Assembly (NCBI GenBank): GCA_902635975.1
Contig: CACPQC010000004.1
Coordinates: forward strand, 1-45,378
From: an uncultured Pelagibacteraceae bacterium
Lineage (GTDB): Bacteria; Pseudomonadota; Alphaproteobacteria; Pelagibacterales; Pelagibacteraceae
Direction of reading: 5' to 3'
DNA length: 45,378 bases
Shown: positions 10,808-22,217 of the stretch, one piece after another
Layout: each line of letters begins with the position of its first letter
Position numbering within the stretch: position 1 is the stretch's first letter
The notes under the pieces: generated by a model
What the model saw: the letters and a program-made list of their open reading frames with translations, nothing else
The model's database searches: none
What the model was told of the DNA's origin: nothing
Program-made: the position numbers and the translations under genes

Positions 10808-12720
10808 TATTTTACGATTAAAAAAGTTAATAAGGCAGAGAAGCCAAGTAACATCACGAAAGCATAGTGATATATATATCCGCTTTGAAATTTGTTAGCT
10901 CTTACTGAAAATTTTTTAATTAGTAAGGAAATACCATCTGGACCAAAACCATCAATAATTTTTAGATCAAAAAACTTCCATAAAAATAAACCAAGTTTTT
11001 TTGATGGTTTAACAAACAAAACATTATAAAGTTCATCAAAGTACCACTTATTTAATAAAAAATTATAAAGCGGTTTATTAATGTTGGCAATTTGATCAGG
11101 TAAATTCTTATTCTTTAAAAATAAATAATACGCTAATGGAATAGATAAAATGACTAAAATTGGAGTAAGTAATAAAAACCATAATGGAGGGTGATCAGTG
11201 CTTAAGGGTTTTAAAAAAAATATTGAGTCACGCCAAAAATTATTCAGCCCATCATAACCAATAAATAGTTCTTTAAATAAAAAACCTGCAAATAAAGCGC
11301 CAATTGATAATAAAACCAAAGGTATCAACATCACGATTGGAGACTCGTGTGTTTCATCTATCCTTATCTCTTTATTATTATATTCACCATGAAAAGTTTT
11401 AAAAATTAATCTCCAAGAGTAAATTGATGTAAGAAAAGCTGTAAATATTCCGATTCCAGCAGCATAATAACCAGCTGTATTTCCTCTTAGATAAGCAAAT
11501 TCAATTATTGCATCTTTAGAATAAAAACCTGACAAAAATGGGAAACCAGTTAAAGCTAATGTTCCTATTATCATTAGTGAATAGGTATAGGGAAGTTTTT
11601 TCCAAACTCCTCCCATATAATTAATATTTTGTTCATCCTTAAAGGCATGAATAACTGAACCAGATCCTAAAAATAATAGTGCTTTAAAGAATGCATGAGT
11701 AAATAAATGAAACATAGCAACATTATATGCGCCCACACCTGTAGCAAAAAACATGTAGCCTAGTTGGCTACAAGTAGAGTAAGCAATAATCTTTTTAATA
11801 TCATTTTGCACCAAAGCCACTGTTGCAGCAAAAAATGCAGTACTCATTCCAACAACTGTTATAATATTTAATGCTAATTCAGAGTATTCATAAATTGGTG
11901 AACACCTTACAACTAGAAAAACTCCAGCTGTAACCATTGTGGCAGCATGAATTAGAGCAGAAACAGGTGTTGGGCCCTCCATAGCGTCTGGCAACCAAGT
12001 ATGAAGTAAAATTTGAGCTGATTTACCCATTGCACCGATAAATAAAAGTAAACAAATTAAATCTACTGCATTAAATGTAATACCTAAAAACAATAAATTT
12101 TTATCTGTAATTTTTGAAATTTGGTTAAAAACCTCAGAATAATTTACTGTTCCAAATAGATAAAAAATCAAAAATATTCCAAGTGCAAACCCAAAATCAC
12201 CTACTCTATTAACTACAAATGCTTTGATTGCAGCTTTATTAGCTGACTCTTTCTTAAACCAAAAACCTATCAAAAAATATGAGCAAAGACCAACACCTTC
12301 CCAACCAAAAAATAATTGAATAAAATTATCTGATGTAACTAACATCAGCATTGCAAAAGTGAATAAAGATAAGTATGCCATAAACCTTGGTTTGTGTGGA
12401 TCATTTGACATATACCCAATTGAATAGATGTGAACTAATGCAGACACTAATGTAACAACAACCAGCATCACAGAAGATAAAGAGTCTATATTCATTGACC
12501 AATTTACCTCAAGAGAACCAGAACTTATCCAAGTCGCTATAATTATATTTTCTTGATATTGGTTGACAATGACTTCATAGAAAACTAAGCATGAAAAAAT
12601 AGCTGATATTGATACCAGTAAGCTTGTAATAATTTCTGAACTTCTATCTCCAATAAATCTACCAAAAAATCCAGAAATAATTGACGCTATTAATGGCAAT
12701 GCTAGTATTGAAATTTCCAT
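10807..12720 (-). CDS. nuoL: NADH-quinone oxidoreductase subunit L
   Basis: GKSAQILLHTWLPDAMEGPTPVSALIHAATMVTAGVFLVVR; 637 aa. Confidence 0.97.
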   Translation of the reverse strand: MEISILALPLIASIISGFFGRFIGDRSSEIITSLLVSISAIFSCLVFYEVIVNQYQENIIIATWISSGSLEVNWSMNIDSLSSVMLVVVTLVSALVHIYSIGYMSNDPHKPRFMAYLSLFTFAMLMLVTSDNFIQLFFGWEGVGLCSYFLIGFWFKKESANKAAIKAFVVNRVGDFGFALGIFLIFYLFGTVNYSEVFNQISKITDKNLLFLGITFNAVDLICLLLFIGAMGKSAQILLHTWLPDAMEGPTPVSALIHAATMVTAGVFLVVRCSPIYEYSELALNIITVVGMSTAFFAATVALVQNDIKKIIAYSTCSQLGYMFFATGVGAYNVAMFHLFTHAFFKALLFLGSGSVIHAFKDEQNINYMGGVWKKLPYTYSLMIIGTLALTGFPFLSGFYSKDAIIEFAYLRGNTAGYYAAGIGIFTAFLTSIYSWRLIFKTFHGEYNNKEIRIDETHESPIVMLIPLVLLSIGALFAGFLFKELFIGYDGLNNFWRDSIFFLKPLSTDHPPLWFLLLTPILVILSIPLAYYLFLKNKNLPDQIANINKPLYNFLLNKWYFDELYNVLFVKPSKKLGLFLWKFFDLKIIDGFGPDGISLLIKKFSVRANKFQSGYIYHYAFVMLLGFSALLTFLIVK

Positions 12721-12721
12721 T

Positions 12722-13033
12722 TTATCCTTTTAGTTTATCTATCTCCTCTACTCGAATAGTCCCAGAATTTCTGAAATAAACTACTATAATTGCCAAACCA
12801 ATTGCAGCTTCAGCTGCAGCAACAGTTAATATAAACAACGTAAATACTTGGCCGGATAAATCTCCAAGATATATAGAGAAAGATACTAAATTTATATTAA
12901 CAGCCAATAATATAAGTTCTATGCTCATTAATATTACAATAATATTTTTTCTATTTAAAAAAATTCCAATTATTCCAATACTAAAAATAACTGCTCCTAG
13001 AGTTAAATAATGCCCTAAACCTATTTCAATCAT
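12722..13033 (-). CDS. nuoK: NADH-quinone oxidoreductase subunit K (start moved from 13078 in the ORF track to the internal Met)
   Basis: [53 protein letters not shown]; this start leaves an 8-nt overlap with nuoJ. Confidence 0.93.
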   Translation of the reverse strand: MIEIGLGHYLTLGAVIFSIGIIGIFLNRKNIIVILMSIELILLAVNINLVSFSIYLGDLSGQVFTLFILTVAAAEAAIGLAIIVVYFRNSGTIRVEEIDKLKG

Positions 13034-13658
13034 CAATTTTAATTCCTCTATTTGAAGCAACTTCAAGAACTTCAACACCTTCAGCTCTCTCTCTTGAAAT
13101 TTGTTTCAAATAACTTTGTTTTTTCACACCCTCTCTTTGTCTAAAAGTAAGAACAATGGCACCAATCATAGCTATTAAAAGAATCATTCCGCTTATTTGA
13201 AAAACATGAATATAGTCAGTATAAAGAACTTGTCCTAAAGAATGAGTATTGCTTACTCCTTTTTCAATGAATAAATTTGTTGAATTAAGCAAATCAGGCT
13301 TATATTTCCACCCACCAATAACAATTATTAATTCAAAAAATATGATTACACTTATTACTAAACCCACAGGTATATGACCAGAGCTTTCTTTTGAGATAAA
13401 CCATTGATTTTTTTGCTGAGCAACATTTAACATCATGACCACAAATAAGAATAATACTGCTACTGCACCAACATAAACAATTAACATTATCATTCCTAAA
13501 AATTCTGCTCCAATCATTATAAAAAGGCAAGAAATGCTTATAAAATCAAGAATTAAAAAAAAAACTGAATGAACTGTATTTTTTGAGACAGTTACCATTA
13601 TAGCTGAGATAACAGCAATTATAGAAAAAATATAAAAAAATATTGCATGTGCAATCAT
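13026..13658 (-). CDS. nuoJ: NADH-quinone oxidoreductase subunit J
   Basis: [51 protein letters not shown]. Confidence 0.95.
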   Translation of the reverse strand: MIAHAIFFYIFSIIAVISAIMVTVSKNTVHSVFFLILDFISISCLFIMIGAEFLGMIMLIVYVGAVAVLFLFVVMMLNVAQQKNQWFISKESSGHIPVGLVISVIIFFELIIVIGGWKYKPDLLNSTNLFIEKGVSNTHSLGQVLYTDYIHVFQISGMILLIAMIGAIVLTFRQREGVKKQSYLKQISRERAEGVEVLEVASNRGIKIDD

Positions 13659-13661
13659 AAA

Positions 13662-14147
13662 TTATCTGTATGGATTGTCTGATTTGATATTTGCAGCTAA
13701 AATATTTTCCCATCTATCTCCATTATCTAAGAGTTTTTCTTTTGTATAATAAAGTTCTTCACGAGTTTCTGTAGAAAATTCAAAGTTTGGTCCTTGAACT
13801 ATCGCATCTACAGGGCAAGATTCTTCACATAAACCACAATAGATACACTTCATCATATCAATATCATAACGAGTTGTTTTTCTACTTCCGTCGGACCTTT
13901 GAGAAGACTCAATTGTTATTGCTTGTGCAGGACAAACAGCCTCACACAATTTACAAGCTATACATCTTTCTTCACCATTTGGATACCTTCTCAATGCGTG
14001 TTCACCTCTAAATCTTGGACTAATTTTTCCTTTCTCGAAGGGGTAATTTATAGTTTTTTTTGATTTGAAAAGTTCTTTTATCGCAATTAATAATCCACTG
14101 ATAAAGTCAGTCATTAGTATTGTTTTAAAAAATCTAGCTATCTTCAT
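13662..14147 (-). CDS. nuoI: NADH-quinone oxidoreductase subunit I (2x[4Fe-4S])
   Basis: [12 protein letters not shown] and [12 protein letters not shown] ferredoxin motifs; [16 protein letters not shown]. Confidence 0.97.
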   Translation of the reverse strand: MKIARFFKTILMTDFISGLLIAIKELFKSKKTINYPFEKGKISPRFRGEHALRRYPNGEERCIACKLCEAVCPAQAITIESSQRSDGSRKTTRYDIDMMKCIYCGLCEESCPVDAIVQGPNFEFSTETREELYYTKEKLLDNGDRWENILAANIKSDNPYR

Positions 14148-15146
14148 TTAAATTGTTGGTAAAAGATTAAAATAAAATAGAAAACTTGCTGTCAATACAA
14201 CGTAAGTAAGAGATAATGGTAAAAATATTTTCCAACCCAATCTCATAAGCTGATCATATCTATATCTTGGTACTATAGCTTTTACTAGTGCGAAAAGCAT
14301 GAATAAAAACAATATTTTAAAAATTAACCAAATAAAGCCAGGTATCAAGTTAAATGGATACAGATCAATCGGGGACAACCATCCACCCAAAAATAATATT
14401 GATCCTAGAGCACACATCAATAAAATATTTGCATATTCACCTAACCAGAACATCGCGTACATCATGCCAGAATATTCTGTTTGATAACCTGCTACTAATT
14501 CGGCCTCTGCCTCAGGTAAATCGAAAGGAGGTCGATTTGTTTCAGCTAATGCTGAAATAAAAAAAATTACGAACATGGGAAATAGTGGAAAAATAAACCA
14601 CATATTTTCTTGTGCTATAACAATATCATTCAGATTCAATGATCCAACACATAGCAAAACATTTATTATAATAATTCCAATAGATACTTCGTAAGAAACC
14701 ATTTGGGCAGCAGATCTTATTGCTCCTAAAAACGGGTATTTAGAATTAGATGCCCAACCACCCATTATAATTCCATACACGCCTAGAGATGAAACTGCAA
14801 ATATATATAGTATCCCAACATTAATGTTTGCTAGAACTTTACTTTCACTAAATGGAATTACAGCCCATGCCGTTAAAGCTAGAGTCATTGTTATAATTGG
14901 TGCAAGAATAAATATAACTTTGTTAGAGCTAGCTGGGATTATTATTTCTTTAAAAATATACTTAAGAGCATCAGCTAATGATTGAAGTAATCCGAAAGGT
15001 CCCACAACATTGGGACCTCTTCTTTTTTGGACAAAAGCCCATACTCTTCTATCTAACCACACGATCATAGCTACTGATACTAAAACAGGTATTAATAGAA
15101 ACAAAATTTTATATGTTTCTTGAAAAACAATGCTTAAATATTCCAT
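14148..15146 (-). CDS. nuoH: NADH-quinone oxidoreductase subunit H
   Basis: [63 protein letters not shown]. Confidence 0.97.
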   Translation of the reverse strand: MEYLSIVFQETYKILFLLIPVLVSVAMIVWLDRRVWAFVQKRRGPNVVGPFGLLQSLADALKYIFKEIIIPASSNKVIFILAPIITMTLALTAWAVIPFSESKVLANINVGILYIFAVSSLGVYGIIMGGWASNSKYPFLGAIRSAAQMVSYEVSIGIIIINVLLCVGSLNLNDIVIAQENMWFIFPLFPMFVIFFISALAETNRPPFDLPEAEAELVAGYQTEYSGMMYAMFWLGEYANILLMCALGSILFLGGWLSPIDLYPFNLIPGFIWLIFKILFLFMLFALVKAIVPRYRYDQLMRLGWKIFLPLSLTYVVLTASFLFYFNLLPTI

Positions 15147-15149
15147 TTA

Positions 15150-17183
15150 TTAACCTTCAGTTCCAGTTTTTTTAAAATCTAATTTCGAATTATTGCATTC
15201 GAGCATTGTTTTTGATGATCTTGCAATGACGTTAGAGAAATAGTAGTCCTTGAAATCAACTTTTAGAAGTTCATTTATAAAACTATCTTTGTTTTTTTTG
15301 TAAATCGTATCCGAATCTTTTTGATCCAATTTTATTTTAAGATAATTAAACATGCTGCTTTGCAGCTCATCTTTATCATTAAAAAGTTTTCTATTATTCA
15401 ATATCTCAGCAAGATCGTTAATAACTTGCCAATCTTCCTTGGCGTCACCTGGTGGATATGATGCTTTATAAGATTTTTGAATTTTGCCCTCTAAATTGGT
15501 ATAATGACCTGATTGCTCTGTAAATGCTGCTCCTGGTAAAATTAAGTCAGCGATCTCAGCACCTTTGTCTCCATGGCTTCCTAAATAAATTATAAACTCA
15601 TCTTTTTTTTTAAAATTCAAATCATCCTGACCAACTAAAAAAATAATTTCAAACTTATTTTTACCAAGATCGTCTAAAATGGTATTACTTTGGTCAATTA
15701 CATCTAAATCTATATTCCCAACTGTTGATGCATCCACTGACAAAACATTCAAAGGTTTCCAGTCTTCAGTAAATTTTTTATTATTAACTAAAAATTCCTT
15801 AAATGAATTAAATAAATAACTTGCTGCATTTAACTTTAGAAAAGATTCTCCCAAAATAATCATTGGATTTTTAGCATTTATAATTTCTGTTGATATCTTA
15901 TGTTTATTATCGACAATATCTTTAATAGTTTGAGTTTTTCCATCAAGACTTTGATAATCGTAAGTCAATTCACCTACATCGTTCAATGAAATGATTTTTA
16001 AATTATTACTTACATACGCTTTTCGTATTCTAGCGTTCAGCATTGTTGCTTCAAATCTTGGGTTTGTACCAATTAAAAATATTAGGTCTGCTTTCTCAAT
16101 ACCGTTTATTTGAGAATTAAATAAATAATTTTCTCTTTTAGAGTTATCTATAAATCTTTTTGTTGGTCTAAAATCATATTTTTTGTTATTTATTGATCTC
16201 TCTAAAAATTCTTTAAAAATGAAACTTGTCTCCATGTTGGTTAGGTCTCCAACAAATCCACATATTTTATCTTTATTGGTATTTTCTATTTTGGATTTAA
16301 TAATTTTATAAACCTCATTCCAAGAAGCTTTTTCAAATTTATTATTATACTTAATATAAGGAGTGTCTAATCTCTGGTTTAATAAACCGTCGCAAGCGTA
16401 TCTTGTTTTATCTGAAATCCATTCCTCATTTATATCCTCATTAATGATTGGTAAAATTCTTTTTACCTCCCAATCATAAGTATCAACTCTAATATTTGAC
16501 CCCACTGCATCCATAACATCAATTGTCTCAGTTTTTTTTAATTCCCATGGTCTAGCCTCAAAAACATAAGGTTTAGATGTGAGAGCTCCAACTGGACAAA
16601 GATCAATTACATTTCCTGATAATTCTGATTGAACTGATTGTTCTAAATAAGTAGTTATTTGCATATCCTCACCTCTGCCAATTGCTCCCAGTTCTGGAAC
16701 ACCAGCTATTTCAGTTGCGAACCTTACACATCGAGTACAATGAATACATCTTGTCATTTGAGTTTTGATTAGTGGACCCATATTTTTATCCGGGACTGCT
16801 CTTTTATTTTCTTTAAATCTGGACTTGTCTATTCCATAAAACATTGATTGATCTTGTAAATCACACTCACCTCCTTGATCACAAACAGGACAATCTAAAG
16901 GATGATTTGCCAATAAAAATTCCATCACACCTTTTCTTGATTTTTCAATTTTTGGAGTATTAGTTTTAATTACCATTCCGTCTGCTGCTGGCATTGCACA
17001 AGATGCGATAGGTTTTGGAGATTTTTCCATTTCGACTAAACACATCCTACAATTTCCCGCAATAGATAATTTTTCATGATAGCAGAATCTTGGTATTTCA
17101 ACTCCAGCTTTTTCACAAGCTTGAAGAACAGTTAGTCCTTCTTCAACTTCTACTTCAATATCGTTTACTTTTAACTTAAGCAT
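15150..17183 (-). CDS. nuoG: NADH-quinone oxidoreductase subunit G
   Basis: N-terminal 2Fe-2S ferredoxin domain, [35 protein letters not shown]. Confidence 0.97.
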   Translation of the reverse strand: MLKLKVNDIEVEVEEGLTVLQACEKAGVEIPRFCYHEKLSIAGNCRMCLVEMEKSPKPIASCAMPAADGMVIKTNTPKIEKSRKGVMEFLLANHPLDCPVCDQGGECDLQDQSMFYGIDKSRFKENKRAVPDKNMGPLIKTQMTRCIHCTRCVRFATEIAGVPELGAIGRGEDMQITTYLEQSVQSELSGNVIDLCPVGALTSKPYVFEARPWELKKTETIDVMDAVGSNIRVDTYDWEVKRILPIINEDINEEWISDKTRYACDGLLNQRLDTPYIKYNNKFEKASWNEVYKIIKSKIENTNKDKICGFVGDLTNMETSFIFKEFLERSINNKKYDFRPTKRFIDNSKRENYLFNSQINGIEKADLIFLIGTNPRFEATMLNARIRKAYVSNNLKIISLNDVGELTYDYQSLDGKTQTIKDIVDNKHKISTEIINAKNPMIILGESFLKLNAASYLFNSFKEFLVNNKKFTEDWKPLNVLSVDASTVGNIDLDVIDQSNTILDDLGKNKFEIIFLVGQDDLNFKKKDEFIIYLGSHGDKGAEIADLILPGAAFTEQSGHYTNLEGKIQKSYKASYPPGDAKEDWQVINDLAEILNNRKLFNDKDELQSSMFNYLKIKLDQKDSDTIYKKNKDSFINELLKVDFKDYYFSNVIARSSKTMLECNNSKLDFKKTGTEG

Positions 17184-18504
17184 TTTTATCCAATAAGTGT
17201 TGATCTACTAAATAAGGAATATTTTTATTTTCTTTTACAATTGGATCAAAATTATTTCTTTTTTTAATTTCATCTTTGAAATGTCTCAATAAACCTTGAA
17301 CAGGCCATGAAGATCCTTCACCAAAAGCACAAATTGTATGTCCTTCAATTTGTTTTGTTACGTCACCTAACATTTCAATTTCATCTTTTGATGCTTCTCC
17401 TCTTGCCATCCTCTCAAGCATTCTCCACATCCATCCAGAACCTTCCCTACAAGGTGTACACTGTCCACAACTCTCATGTTTATAAAATCTAGCAATTCTA
17501 GCCATGCATTTTATTATGTCTTGATCTTTATTAATAACAACTACTCCAGCTGTTCCTAAACCACTTTTTTCAGCAACTAAAGAGTCAAAATCCATGGTCA
17601 ATGTATCACATTTTTCTTTTGGAATTAGTGGCATTGAAGACCCGCCCGGAATAACAGCTTGTAAATTTTCCCAACCACCAATAACTCCCCCAGCATGAAC
17701 TTCAATTAATTCTTTCAGCGGAATATTCATTTCTTCTTCTACATTACAAGGATTGTTGACATTTCCTGAAATACAAAAAATTTTAGTACCTGTATTTTTT
17801 TCTCTTCCTAAAGATGCAAACCATTTTCCACCCCTTCTAAGTATTGTTGGCACCACAGCTATAGTTTCAACATTATTAATTATTGTTGGACAACCATATA
17901 GACCAATTAATGCAGGGAAAGGAGGCTTTAATCTAGGTTGACCTTTGTTTCCCTCTATGCTTTCAAGTAATGCGGTTTCCTCTCCACAAATATAAGCACC
18001 AGCTCCATAATGAATAAAAATATCTAAATCCCATCCTGTACCAGCTGCATTTTTTCCTAATAATTTTTTTTCATAAGCTTCGTCGATGGCTGCTTGAAGT
18101 TTTTGACCATCTACAAAATATTCACCTCTTATATAAATATAACAAACATGAGCTTGAACTGCATAAGAAGCTATAAGACAACCCTCGATAAGTTTATGAG
18201 GTTCAAATCTTAAAATATCTCTATCTTTACAAGTTCCTGGTTCCGACTCGTCACCATTTATTACAAGGTAATGAGGTCTAGATCCCAGTTCTTTTGGGGC
18301 AAATGACCATTTTAATCCTGTTGGAAAACCAGCTCCACCTCGTCCTCTAAGTTGCGACTCCTTAATTTCATTAATAATCCATTCTCTACCCTTATCAATA
18401 ATTTCTTTAGTATTAACCCAATCACCTCTTTTTTGTGATGAGTCTAAATCTGGTCCTAAATCATTATACAAATTTTGAAATATTCTGTCTTGATCTTTAA
18501 GCAT
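17176..18504 (-). CDS. nuoF: NADH-quinone oxidoreductase subunit F
   Basis: [49 protein letters not shown]. Confidence 0.98.
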   Translation of the reverse strand: MLKDQDRIFQNLYNDLGPDLDSSQKRGDWVNTKEIIDKGREWIINEIKESQLRGRGGAGFPTGLKWSFAPKELGSRPHYLVINGDESEPGTCKDRDILRFEPHKLIEGCLIASYAVQAHVCYIYIRGEYFVDGQKLQAAIDEAYEKKLLGKNAAGTGWDLDIFIHYGAGAYICGEETALLESIEGNKGQPRLKPPFPALIGLYGCPTIINNVETIAVVPTILRRGGKWFASLGREKNTGTKIFCISGNVNNPCNVEEEMNIPLKELIEVHAGGVIGGWENLQAVIPGGSSMPLIPKEKCDTLTMDFDSLVAEKSGLGTAGVVVINKDQDIIKCMARIARFYKHESCGQCTPCREGSGWMWRMLERMARGEASKDEIEMLGDVTKQIEGHTICAFGEGSSWPVQGLLRHFKDEIKKRNNFDPIVKENKNIPYLVDQHLLDKNA

Positions 18505-19105
18505 TTTTTAAATCCATCAATGTTGTTCTATTATTTTCAGGCTCATTATTTACTCTTCCTCTGTAGGAACCGGGTATTGGTTTTTCTCCATTAGATATTT
18601 TATTTAGAATTTCTAAAGCTTTTTCTTTATCAAGGTCTTCAAAATAGTCATCATTGATTTGCATCATTGGAGCATTTACACATGCACCTAAGCATTCAAC
18701 TTCCATCCATGAACAGCTTTTATCACTTGATAGTTCATTCTCATTCTCTGAGATTTTCTCTTTACACGCCTCAACTAGTTTATTTGCTCCTCTAATCATA
18801 CAAGGGGTAGTGGTACAAACCTGAACAAAATATTTACCAACAGGAGATAAATTATACATACTATAGAATGTGGCGACCTCATAAACTTTTATGTAAGGCA
18901 TTTCTAAAAATTTTGCGATATATTTCATTGCCGCTAAAGGTATCCAATTATCATTCTGTTTCTGTGCCAGATATAGTAATGCCATTACTGCACTTTGTTG
19001 TTTTCCTTTTGGATACTTATTAACAATTTTTTTTGCCTCTTCTAGTGAAGATGAATTAAATTCAAAATTATCAGGTTGATTTTTTGCAGGTTTTCTCAAA
19101 CTCAT
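18497..19105 (-). CDS. nuoE: NADH-quinone oxidoreductase subunit E
   Basis: Thioredoxin-like 2Fe-2S subunit: [12 protein letters not shown] ... [17 protein letters not shown]. Confidence 0.97.
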   Translation of the reverse strand: MSLRKPAKNQPDNFEFNSSSLEEAKKIVNKYPKGKQQSAVMALLYLAQKQNDNWIPLAAMKYIAKFLEMPYIKVYEVATFYSMYNLSPVGKYFVQVCTTTPCMIRGANKLVEACKEKISENENELSSDKSCSWMEVECLGACVNAPMMQINDDYFEDLDKEKALEILNKISNGEKPIPGSYRGRVNNEPENNRTTLMDLKNA

Positions 19106-20277
19106 CTATCAACCTCTCCAAAAACTATATCTAAGGAACCAAGTACAGCAGGGACATCGGCGAGCATGTGACCCTTAATTAAATAGTCCATTGATTGTAA
19201 ATGTGAAAATCCAGGTGCTCTTATTTTGCACTTATAAGGTTTGCTTGACCCATCAGAAATTAAATAAACCCCAAATTCTCCTTTTGGAGCTTCAACAGCT
19301 GTATAAATTTCATCTTTTGGAACACGATAACCTTCAGTAAATAATTTAAAGTGATGTATTAATGCTTCCATTGATTGTTTAATTTCTGTTTTAGATGGCG
19401 GAGATATTTTTCCGTCAAAAGTTTTGATTGGACCTTTTTCCATTTTCGTTAAACATTGCTTAATAATTGAAACACTTTCTTTCATTTCCTCAATTCTACA
19501 TAAATATCTGTCATAACAATCACCATTTTTTCCTACTGGAATTTTAAACTTTAATTGTTCATAACAATCATAGGGTTGAGATTTTCTTAAATCCCATGGA
19601 ATACCAGAGCCTCTAATCATTACTCCACTAAATGAATAATCAAGTGCATCTTCTTTTGTGACTATTCCAATATCAACATTTCTTTGTTTAAATATTCTAT
19701 TGTCAGTTAAAAGATTTTCTAAATCATTAATTATTTTTGGAAAAGTCTCACAAAATTTACCTATATCTCTCTCTAAACCAGCAGGTAAATCCTGATGTAC
19801 ACCTCCGGCTCTAAAATAATTTGCATGTAATCTAGATCCTGATGCACGTTCATAAAAGGTCATTAATGTTTCCCTTTCTTCAAATCCCCACAACGATGGA
19901 GTTAGTGCACCTACATCTAGAGCTTGAGTTGTAACATTTAATATATGACTTAATATTCTACCTATTTCACAAAACATTACTCTTATATATTGTGCTCTTA
20001 TTGGTACATCGATTTCCAAAATTCTTTCAATAGCTAAAGCAAATGCATGTTCTTGGTTCATAGGCGCGACATAATCAAGTCGGTCAAAGTATGGAACCGC
20101 TTGCATGTAGGTTTTATTTTCTATTAATTTTTCTGTTCCTCGATGTAGTAAACCAATGTGAGGATCAGCTTTTTCTACAACTTCTCCATCTAGTTCAAGT
20201 ATTAATCTTAGTACACCATGAGCAGCTGGATGCTGTGGACCAAAATTTAAATTTAAATTTTTAATTTTTTTTGTCAT
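19102..20277 (-). CDS. nuoD: NADH-quinone oxidoreductase subunit D
   Basis: [41 protein letters not shown]. Confidence 0.98.
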   Translation of the reverse strand: MTKKIKNLNLNFGPQHPAAHGVLRLILELDGEVVEKADPHIGLLHRGTEKLIENKTYMQAVPYFDRLDYVAPMNQEHAFALAIERILEIDVPIRAQYIRVMFCEIGRILSHILNVTTQALDVGALTPSLWGFEERETLMTFYERASGSRLHANYFRAGGVHQDLPAGLERDIGKFCETFPKIINDLENLLTDNRIFKQRNVDIGIVTKEDALDYSFSGVMIRGSGIPWDLRKSQPYDCYEQLKFKIPVGKNGDCYDRYLCRIEEMKESVSIIKQCLTKMEKGPIKTFDGKISPPSKTEIKQSMEALIHHFKLFTEGYRVPKDEIYTAVEAPKGEFGVYLISDGSSKPYKCKIRAPGFSHLQSMDYLIKGHMLADVPAVLGSLDIVFGEVDR

Positions 20278-20866
20278 TGGATTCTGTAATTTCTTTTAGA
20301 TATTTAGTTCCCTCCCAGGGGCTTTCGTAATCAAAGTTTCTATAGTTTTGTTCTAGCTTTACTGGTTCGTTAATAACCTTTTTTTTCTCTTCACTATATC
20401 TTACCTCTGAATGACCAGTTAAAGGAAAGTCTTTTCTTAGCGGGTGTCCTTCGAAACCATAATCTGTAAGTATTCTTCTTAAATCTGGATGGTCTTTAAA
20501 ATTTACACCATACATATCAAAAACTTCTCTTTCCATCCAATTCGCTGAAGGGAAGACAGAAGTTAACGAAGAGATTACCTCTTTCTCGTTAATAAAATAA
20601 CTTAAAATCATTCTTTGATTAAATTCATGACTTAAGAATAGGTAAACAATTTTAAATCTTTGCGTTTCTTCTGGATAGTCAATAGCAGTAATATCAATAA
20701 GTTGTCTGAATTTAATATCTTGATTTGTTTTTATAAATAAAACAACATCCAATAAATTCTCTTTATCAATTTCAACATAAATTTGATTATGCTTAATTAA
20801 AGTATTTTTAATTTTAGTTGTAAGTTCTGAGTTTATCTTTTTCTCTAAATCAATTAAATTTTTCAT
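20261..20866 (-). CDS. nuoC: NADH-quinone oxidoreductase subunit C
   Basis: [45 protein letters not shown]. Confidence 0.97.
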   Translation of the reverse strand: MKNLIDLEKKINSELTTKIKNTLIKHNQIYVEIDKENLLDVVLFIKTNQDIKFRQLIDITAIDYPEETQRFKIVYLFLSHEFNQRMILSYFINEKEVISSLTSVFPSANWMEREVFDMYGVNFKDHPDLRRILTDYGFEGHPLRKDFPLTGHSEVRYSEEKKKVINEPVKLEQNYRNFDYESPWEGTKYLKEITESNDKKN

Positions 20867-20867
20867 T

Positions 20868-21383
20868 TTATCTATTAAAAGAACCTTTGTTTCTAATTTT
20901 TTTTTGTAATTGCATTATTCCATACAACAAAGCCTCGGCAGAAGGCGGGCAACCTGGCACATAAACATCTACAGGTACGATTCGATCACACCCTCTCACC
21001 ACAGAATAAGAATAGTGATAGTAACCTCCACCATTAGCACAACTTCCCATAGATATTACATATCTTGGTTCTGGCATTTGATCGTAAACTTTTCTTAAAG
21101 CTGGTGCCATTTTATTTGTCAAAGTTCCTGCAACTATCATAACATCAGATTGTCTTGGTGAACCTCTAGGAGCAGCACCAAATCTTTCAAGATCATATCT
21201 GGGCATAGCTGTTTGCATCATTTCAACTGCACAACAGGCCAGCCCAAAAGTCATCCAATGTAAAGAACCAGATCTTGACCAATTTACCAAGTTCTCTAAA
21301 GAAGTAGTAATAAATCCATTTTTACCGAAATCCTCAGCAAGTTTTTTAAACTCTTCAGGTACTTGATCTAATTTATTGTTCAT
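20868..21383 (-). CDS. nuoB: NADH-quinone oxidoreductase subunit B
   Basis: [111 protein letters not shown]. Confidence 0.98.
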   Translation of the reverse strand: MNNKLDQVPEEFKKLAEDFGKNGFITTSLENLVNWSRSGSLHWMTFGLACCAVEMMQTAMPRYDLERFGAAPRGSPRQSDVMIVAGTLTNKMAPALRKVYDQMPEPRYVISMGSCANGGGYYHYSYSVVRGCDRIVPVDVYVPGCPPSAEALLYGIMQLQKKIRNKGSFNR

Positions 21384-21393
21384 TTAAAAAAAC

Positions 21394-21762
21394 TTATTCC
21401 CAGTCTAATGCACCTTTTTTCCATTCATAAATAAATCCTATTGTTAATATGAATAAAAAAATCATCATTGACATAAATCCTAGTATACCGATATTTCCTA
21501 ATGAAATAGCCCAGGGAAATAAAAATGCAATTTCAAGATCAAAAATAATAAAAAGTATTGCAACTAGATAAAATCTTACATCAAATTCCATTCTTGAGTC
21601 CTGAAAGGGTTCAAAACCACATTCATAAGCTGATAACTTTTCAGGATCTGGATTTTTTGGAGATAAGATAAAATTTACAACTACAAAAGCACAGCTTAAG
21701 CCTAATGCAATAATTAGGAATAATATTATTGGTAAATAATCTTTTAAAAATTCCGCAGACAT
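21394..21762 (-). CDS. nuoA: NADH-quinone oxidoreductase subunit A
   Basis: [44 protein letters not shown]. Confidence 0.97.
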   Translation of the reverse strand: MSAEFLKDYLPIILFLIIALGLSCAFVVVNFILSPKNPDPEKLSAYECGFEPFQDSRMEFDVRFYLVAILFIIFDLEIAFLFPWAISLGNIGILGFMSMMIFLFILTIGFIYEWKKGALDWE

Positions 21763-21812
21763 TATCGAATATATATCATTTTTTATAGCTAGATGAAGTG
21801 GTGTTAAGTCAC

Positions 21813-21842
21813 ATTATTCAAAATATAAGGCTTAATTGACAA
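21813..21842 (-). promoter_or_regulatory. Candidate sigma70-type promoter for the nuo operon
   Basis: On the minus strand, TTGTCA (21842-21837), 18-nt spacer, AATAAT (21818-21813), ~50 nt upstream of nuoA ATG. Motif match by eye in very AT-rich DNA. Confidence 0.35.
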
Positions 21843-21867
21843 CTATTATAAGCTGTTAATTGGTAAG

Positions 21868-21944
21868 TGGCGGGAGTGAAGGGACTCGAACCCTCGACCT
21901 ATCGCGTGACAGGCGATCGCTCTAACCAACTGAGCTACACCCCC
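21868..21944 (-). tRNA. tRNA-Asp(GTC), CCA encoded
   Basis: GGGGGTGTAGCTCAGTTGGTTAGAGCGATCGCCTGTCACGCGATAGGTCGAGGGTTCGAGTCCCTTCACTCCCGCCA; acceptor GGGGGTG/CACTCCC, anticodon loop CTGTCAC. Confidence 0.97.
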
Positions 21945-21958
21945 ACTTTTGTCTCTTC

Positions 21959-22034
21959 TGGTGGGCAGTAAAGGACTCGAACCTTTGACCCCCTCGGTGT
22001 AAACGAGATGCTCTACCAACTGAGCTAACCGCCC
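21959..22034 (-). tRNA. tRNA-Val(TAC), CCA encoded
   Basis: GGGCGGTTAGCTCAGTTGGTAGAGCATCTCGTTTACACCGAGGGGGTCAAAGGTTCGAGTCCTTTACTGCCCACCA; anticodon loop TTTACAC. Confidence 0.97.
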
Positions 22035-22175
22035 TTGACCAAAAAATATTGTTTTATATCTATTAGCACAACAACGTCAAGTTCAATTAATTATCAAAAA
22101 TGGCTTAAAAAATTATTTTTTATCAACAAAATTAAACCACTCTATTGTTTTAAATATTAACATGATTAGATTATA

Positions 22176-22196
22176 AGCTCTTATTAAAAAAGAGCT
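22176..22196 (-). terminator. Possible stem-loop downstream of lon
   Basis: AGCTCTT(22176-22182)...AAGAGCT(22190-22196) inverted repeat just past the lon stop; no strong T-tract, so weak as an intrinsic terminator. Confidence 0.3.
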
Positions 22197-22217
22197 ATTT
22201 GATAAAACAAATTTTTA

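Noticed and set aside
13333-13530. 65-aa minus-strand ORF inside nuoJ
   Set aside because: Alternative frame within a conserved nuoJ; no independent evidence.
14299-14560. Plus-strand ORFs opposite nuoH
   Set aside because: Antisense to a strongly conserved membrane subunit; two overlapping frames, neither protein-like.
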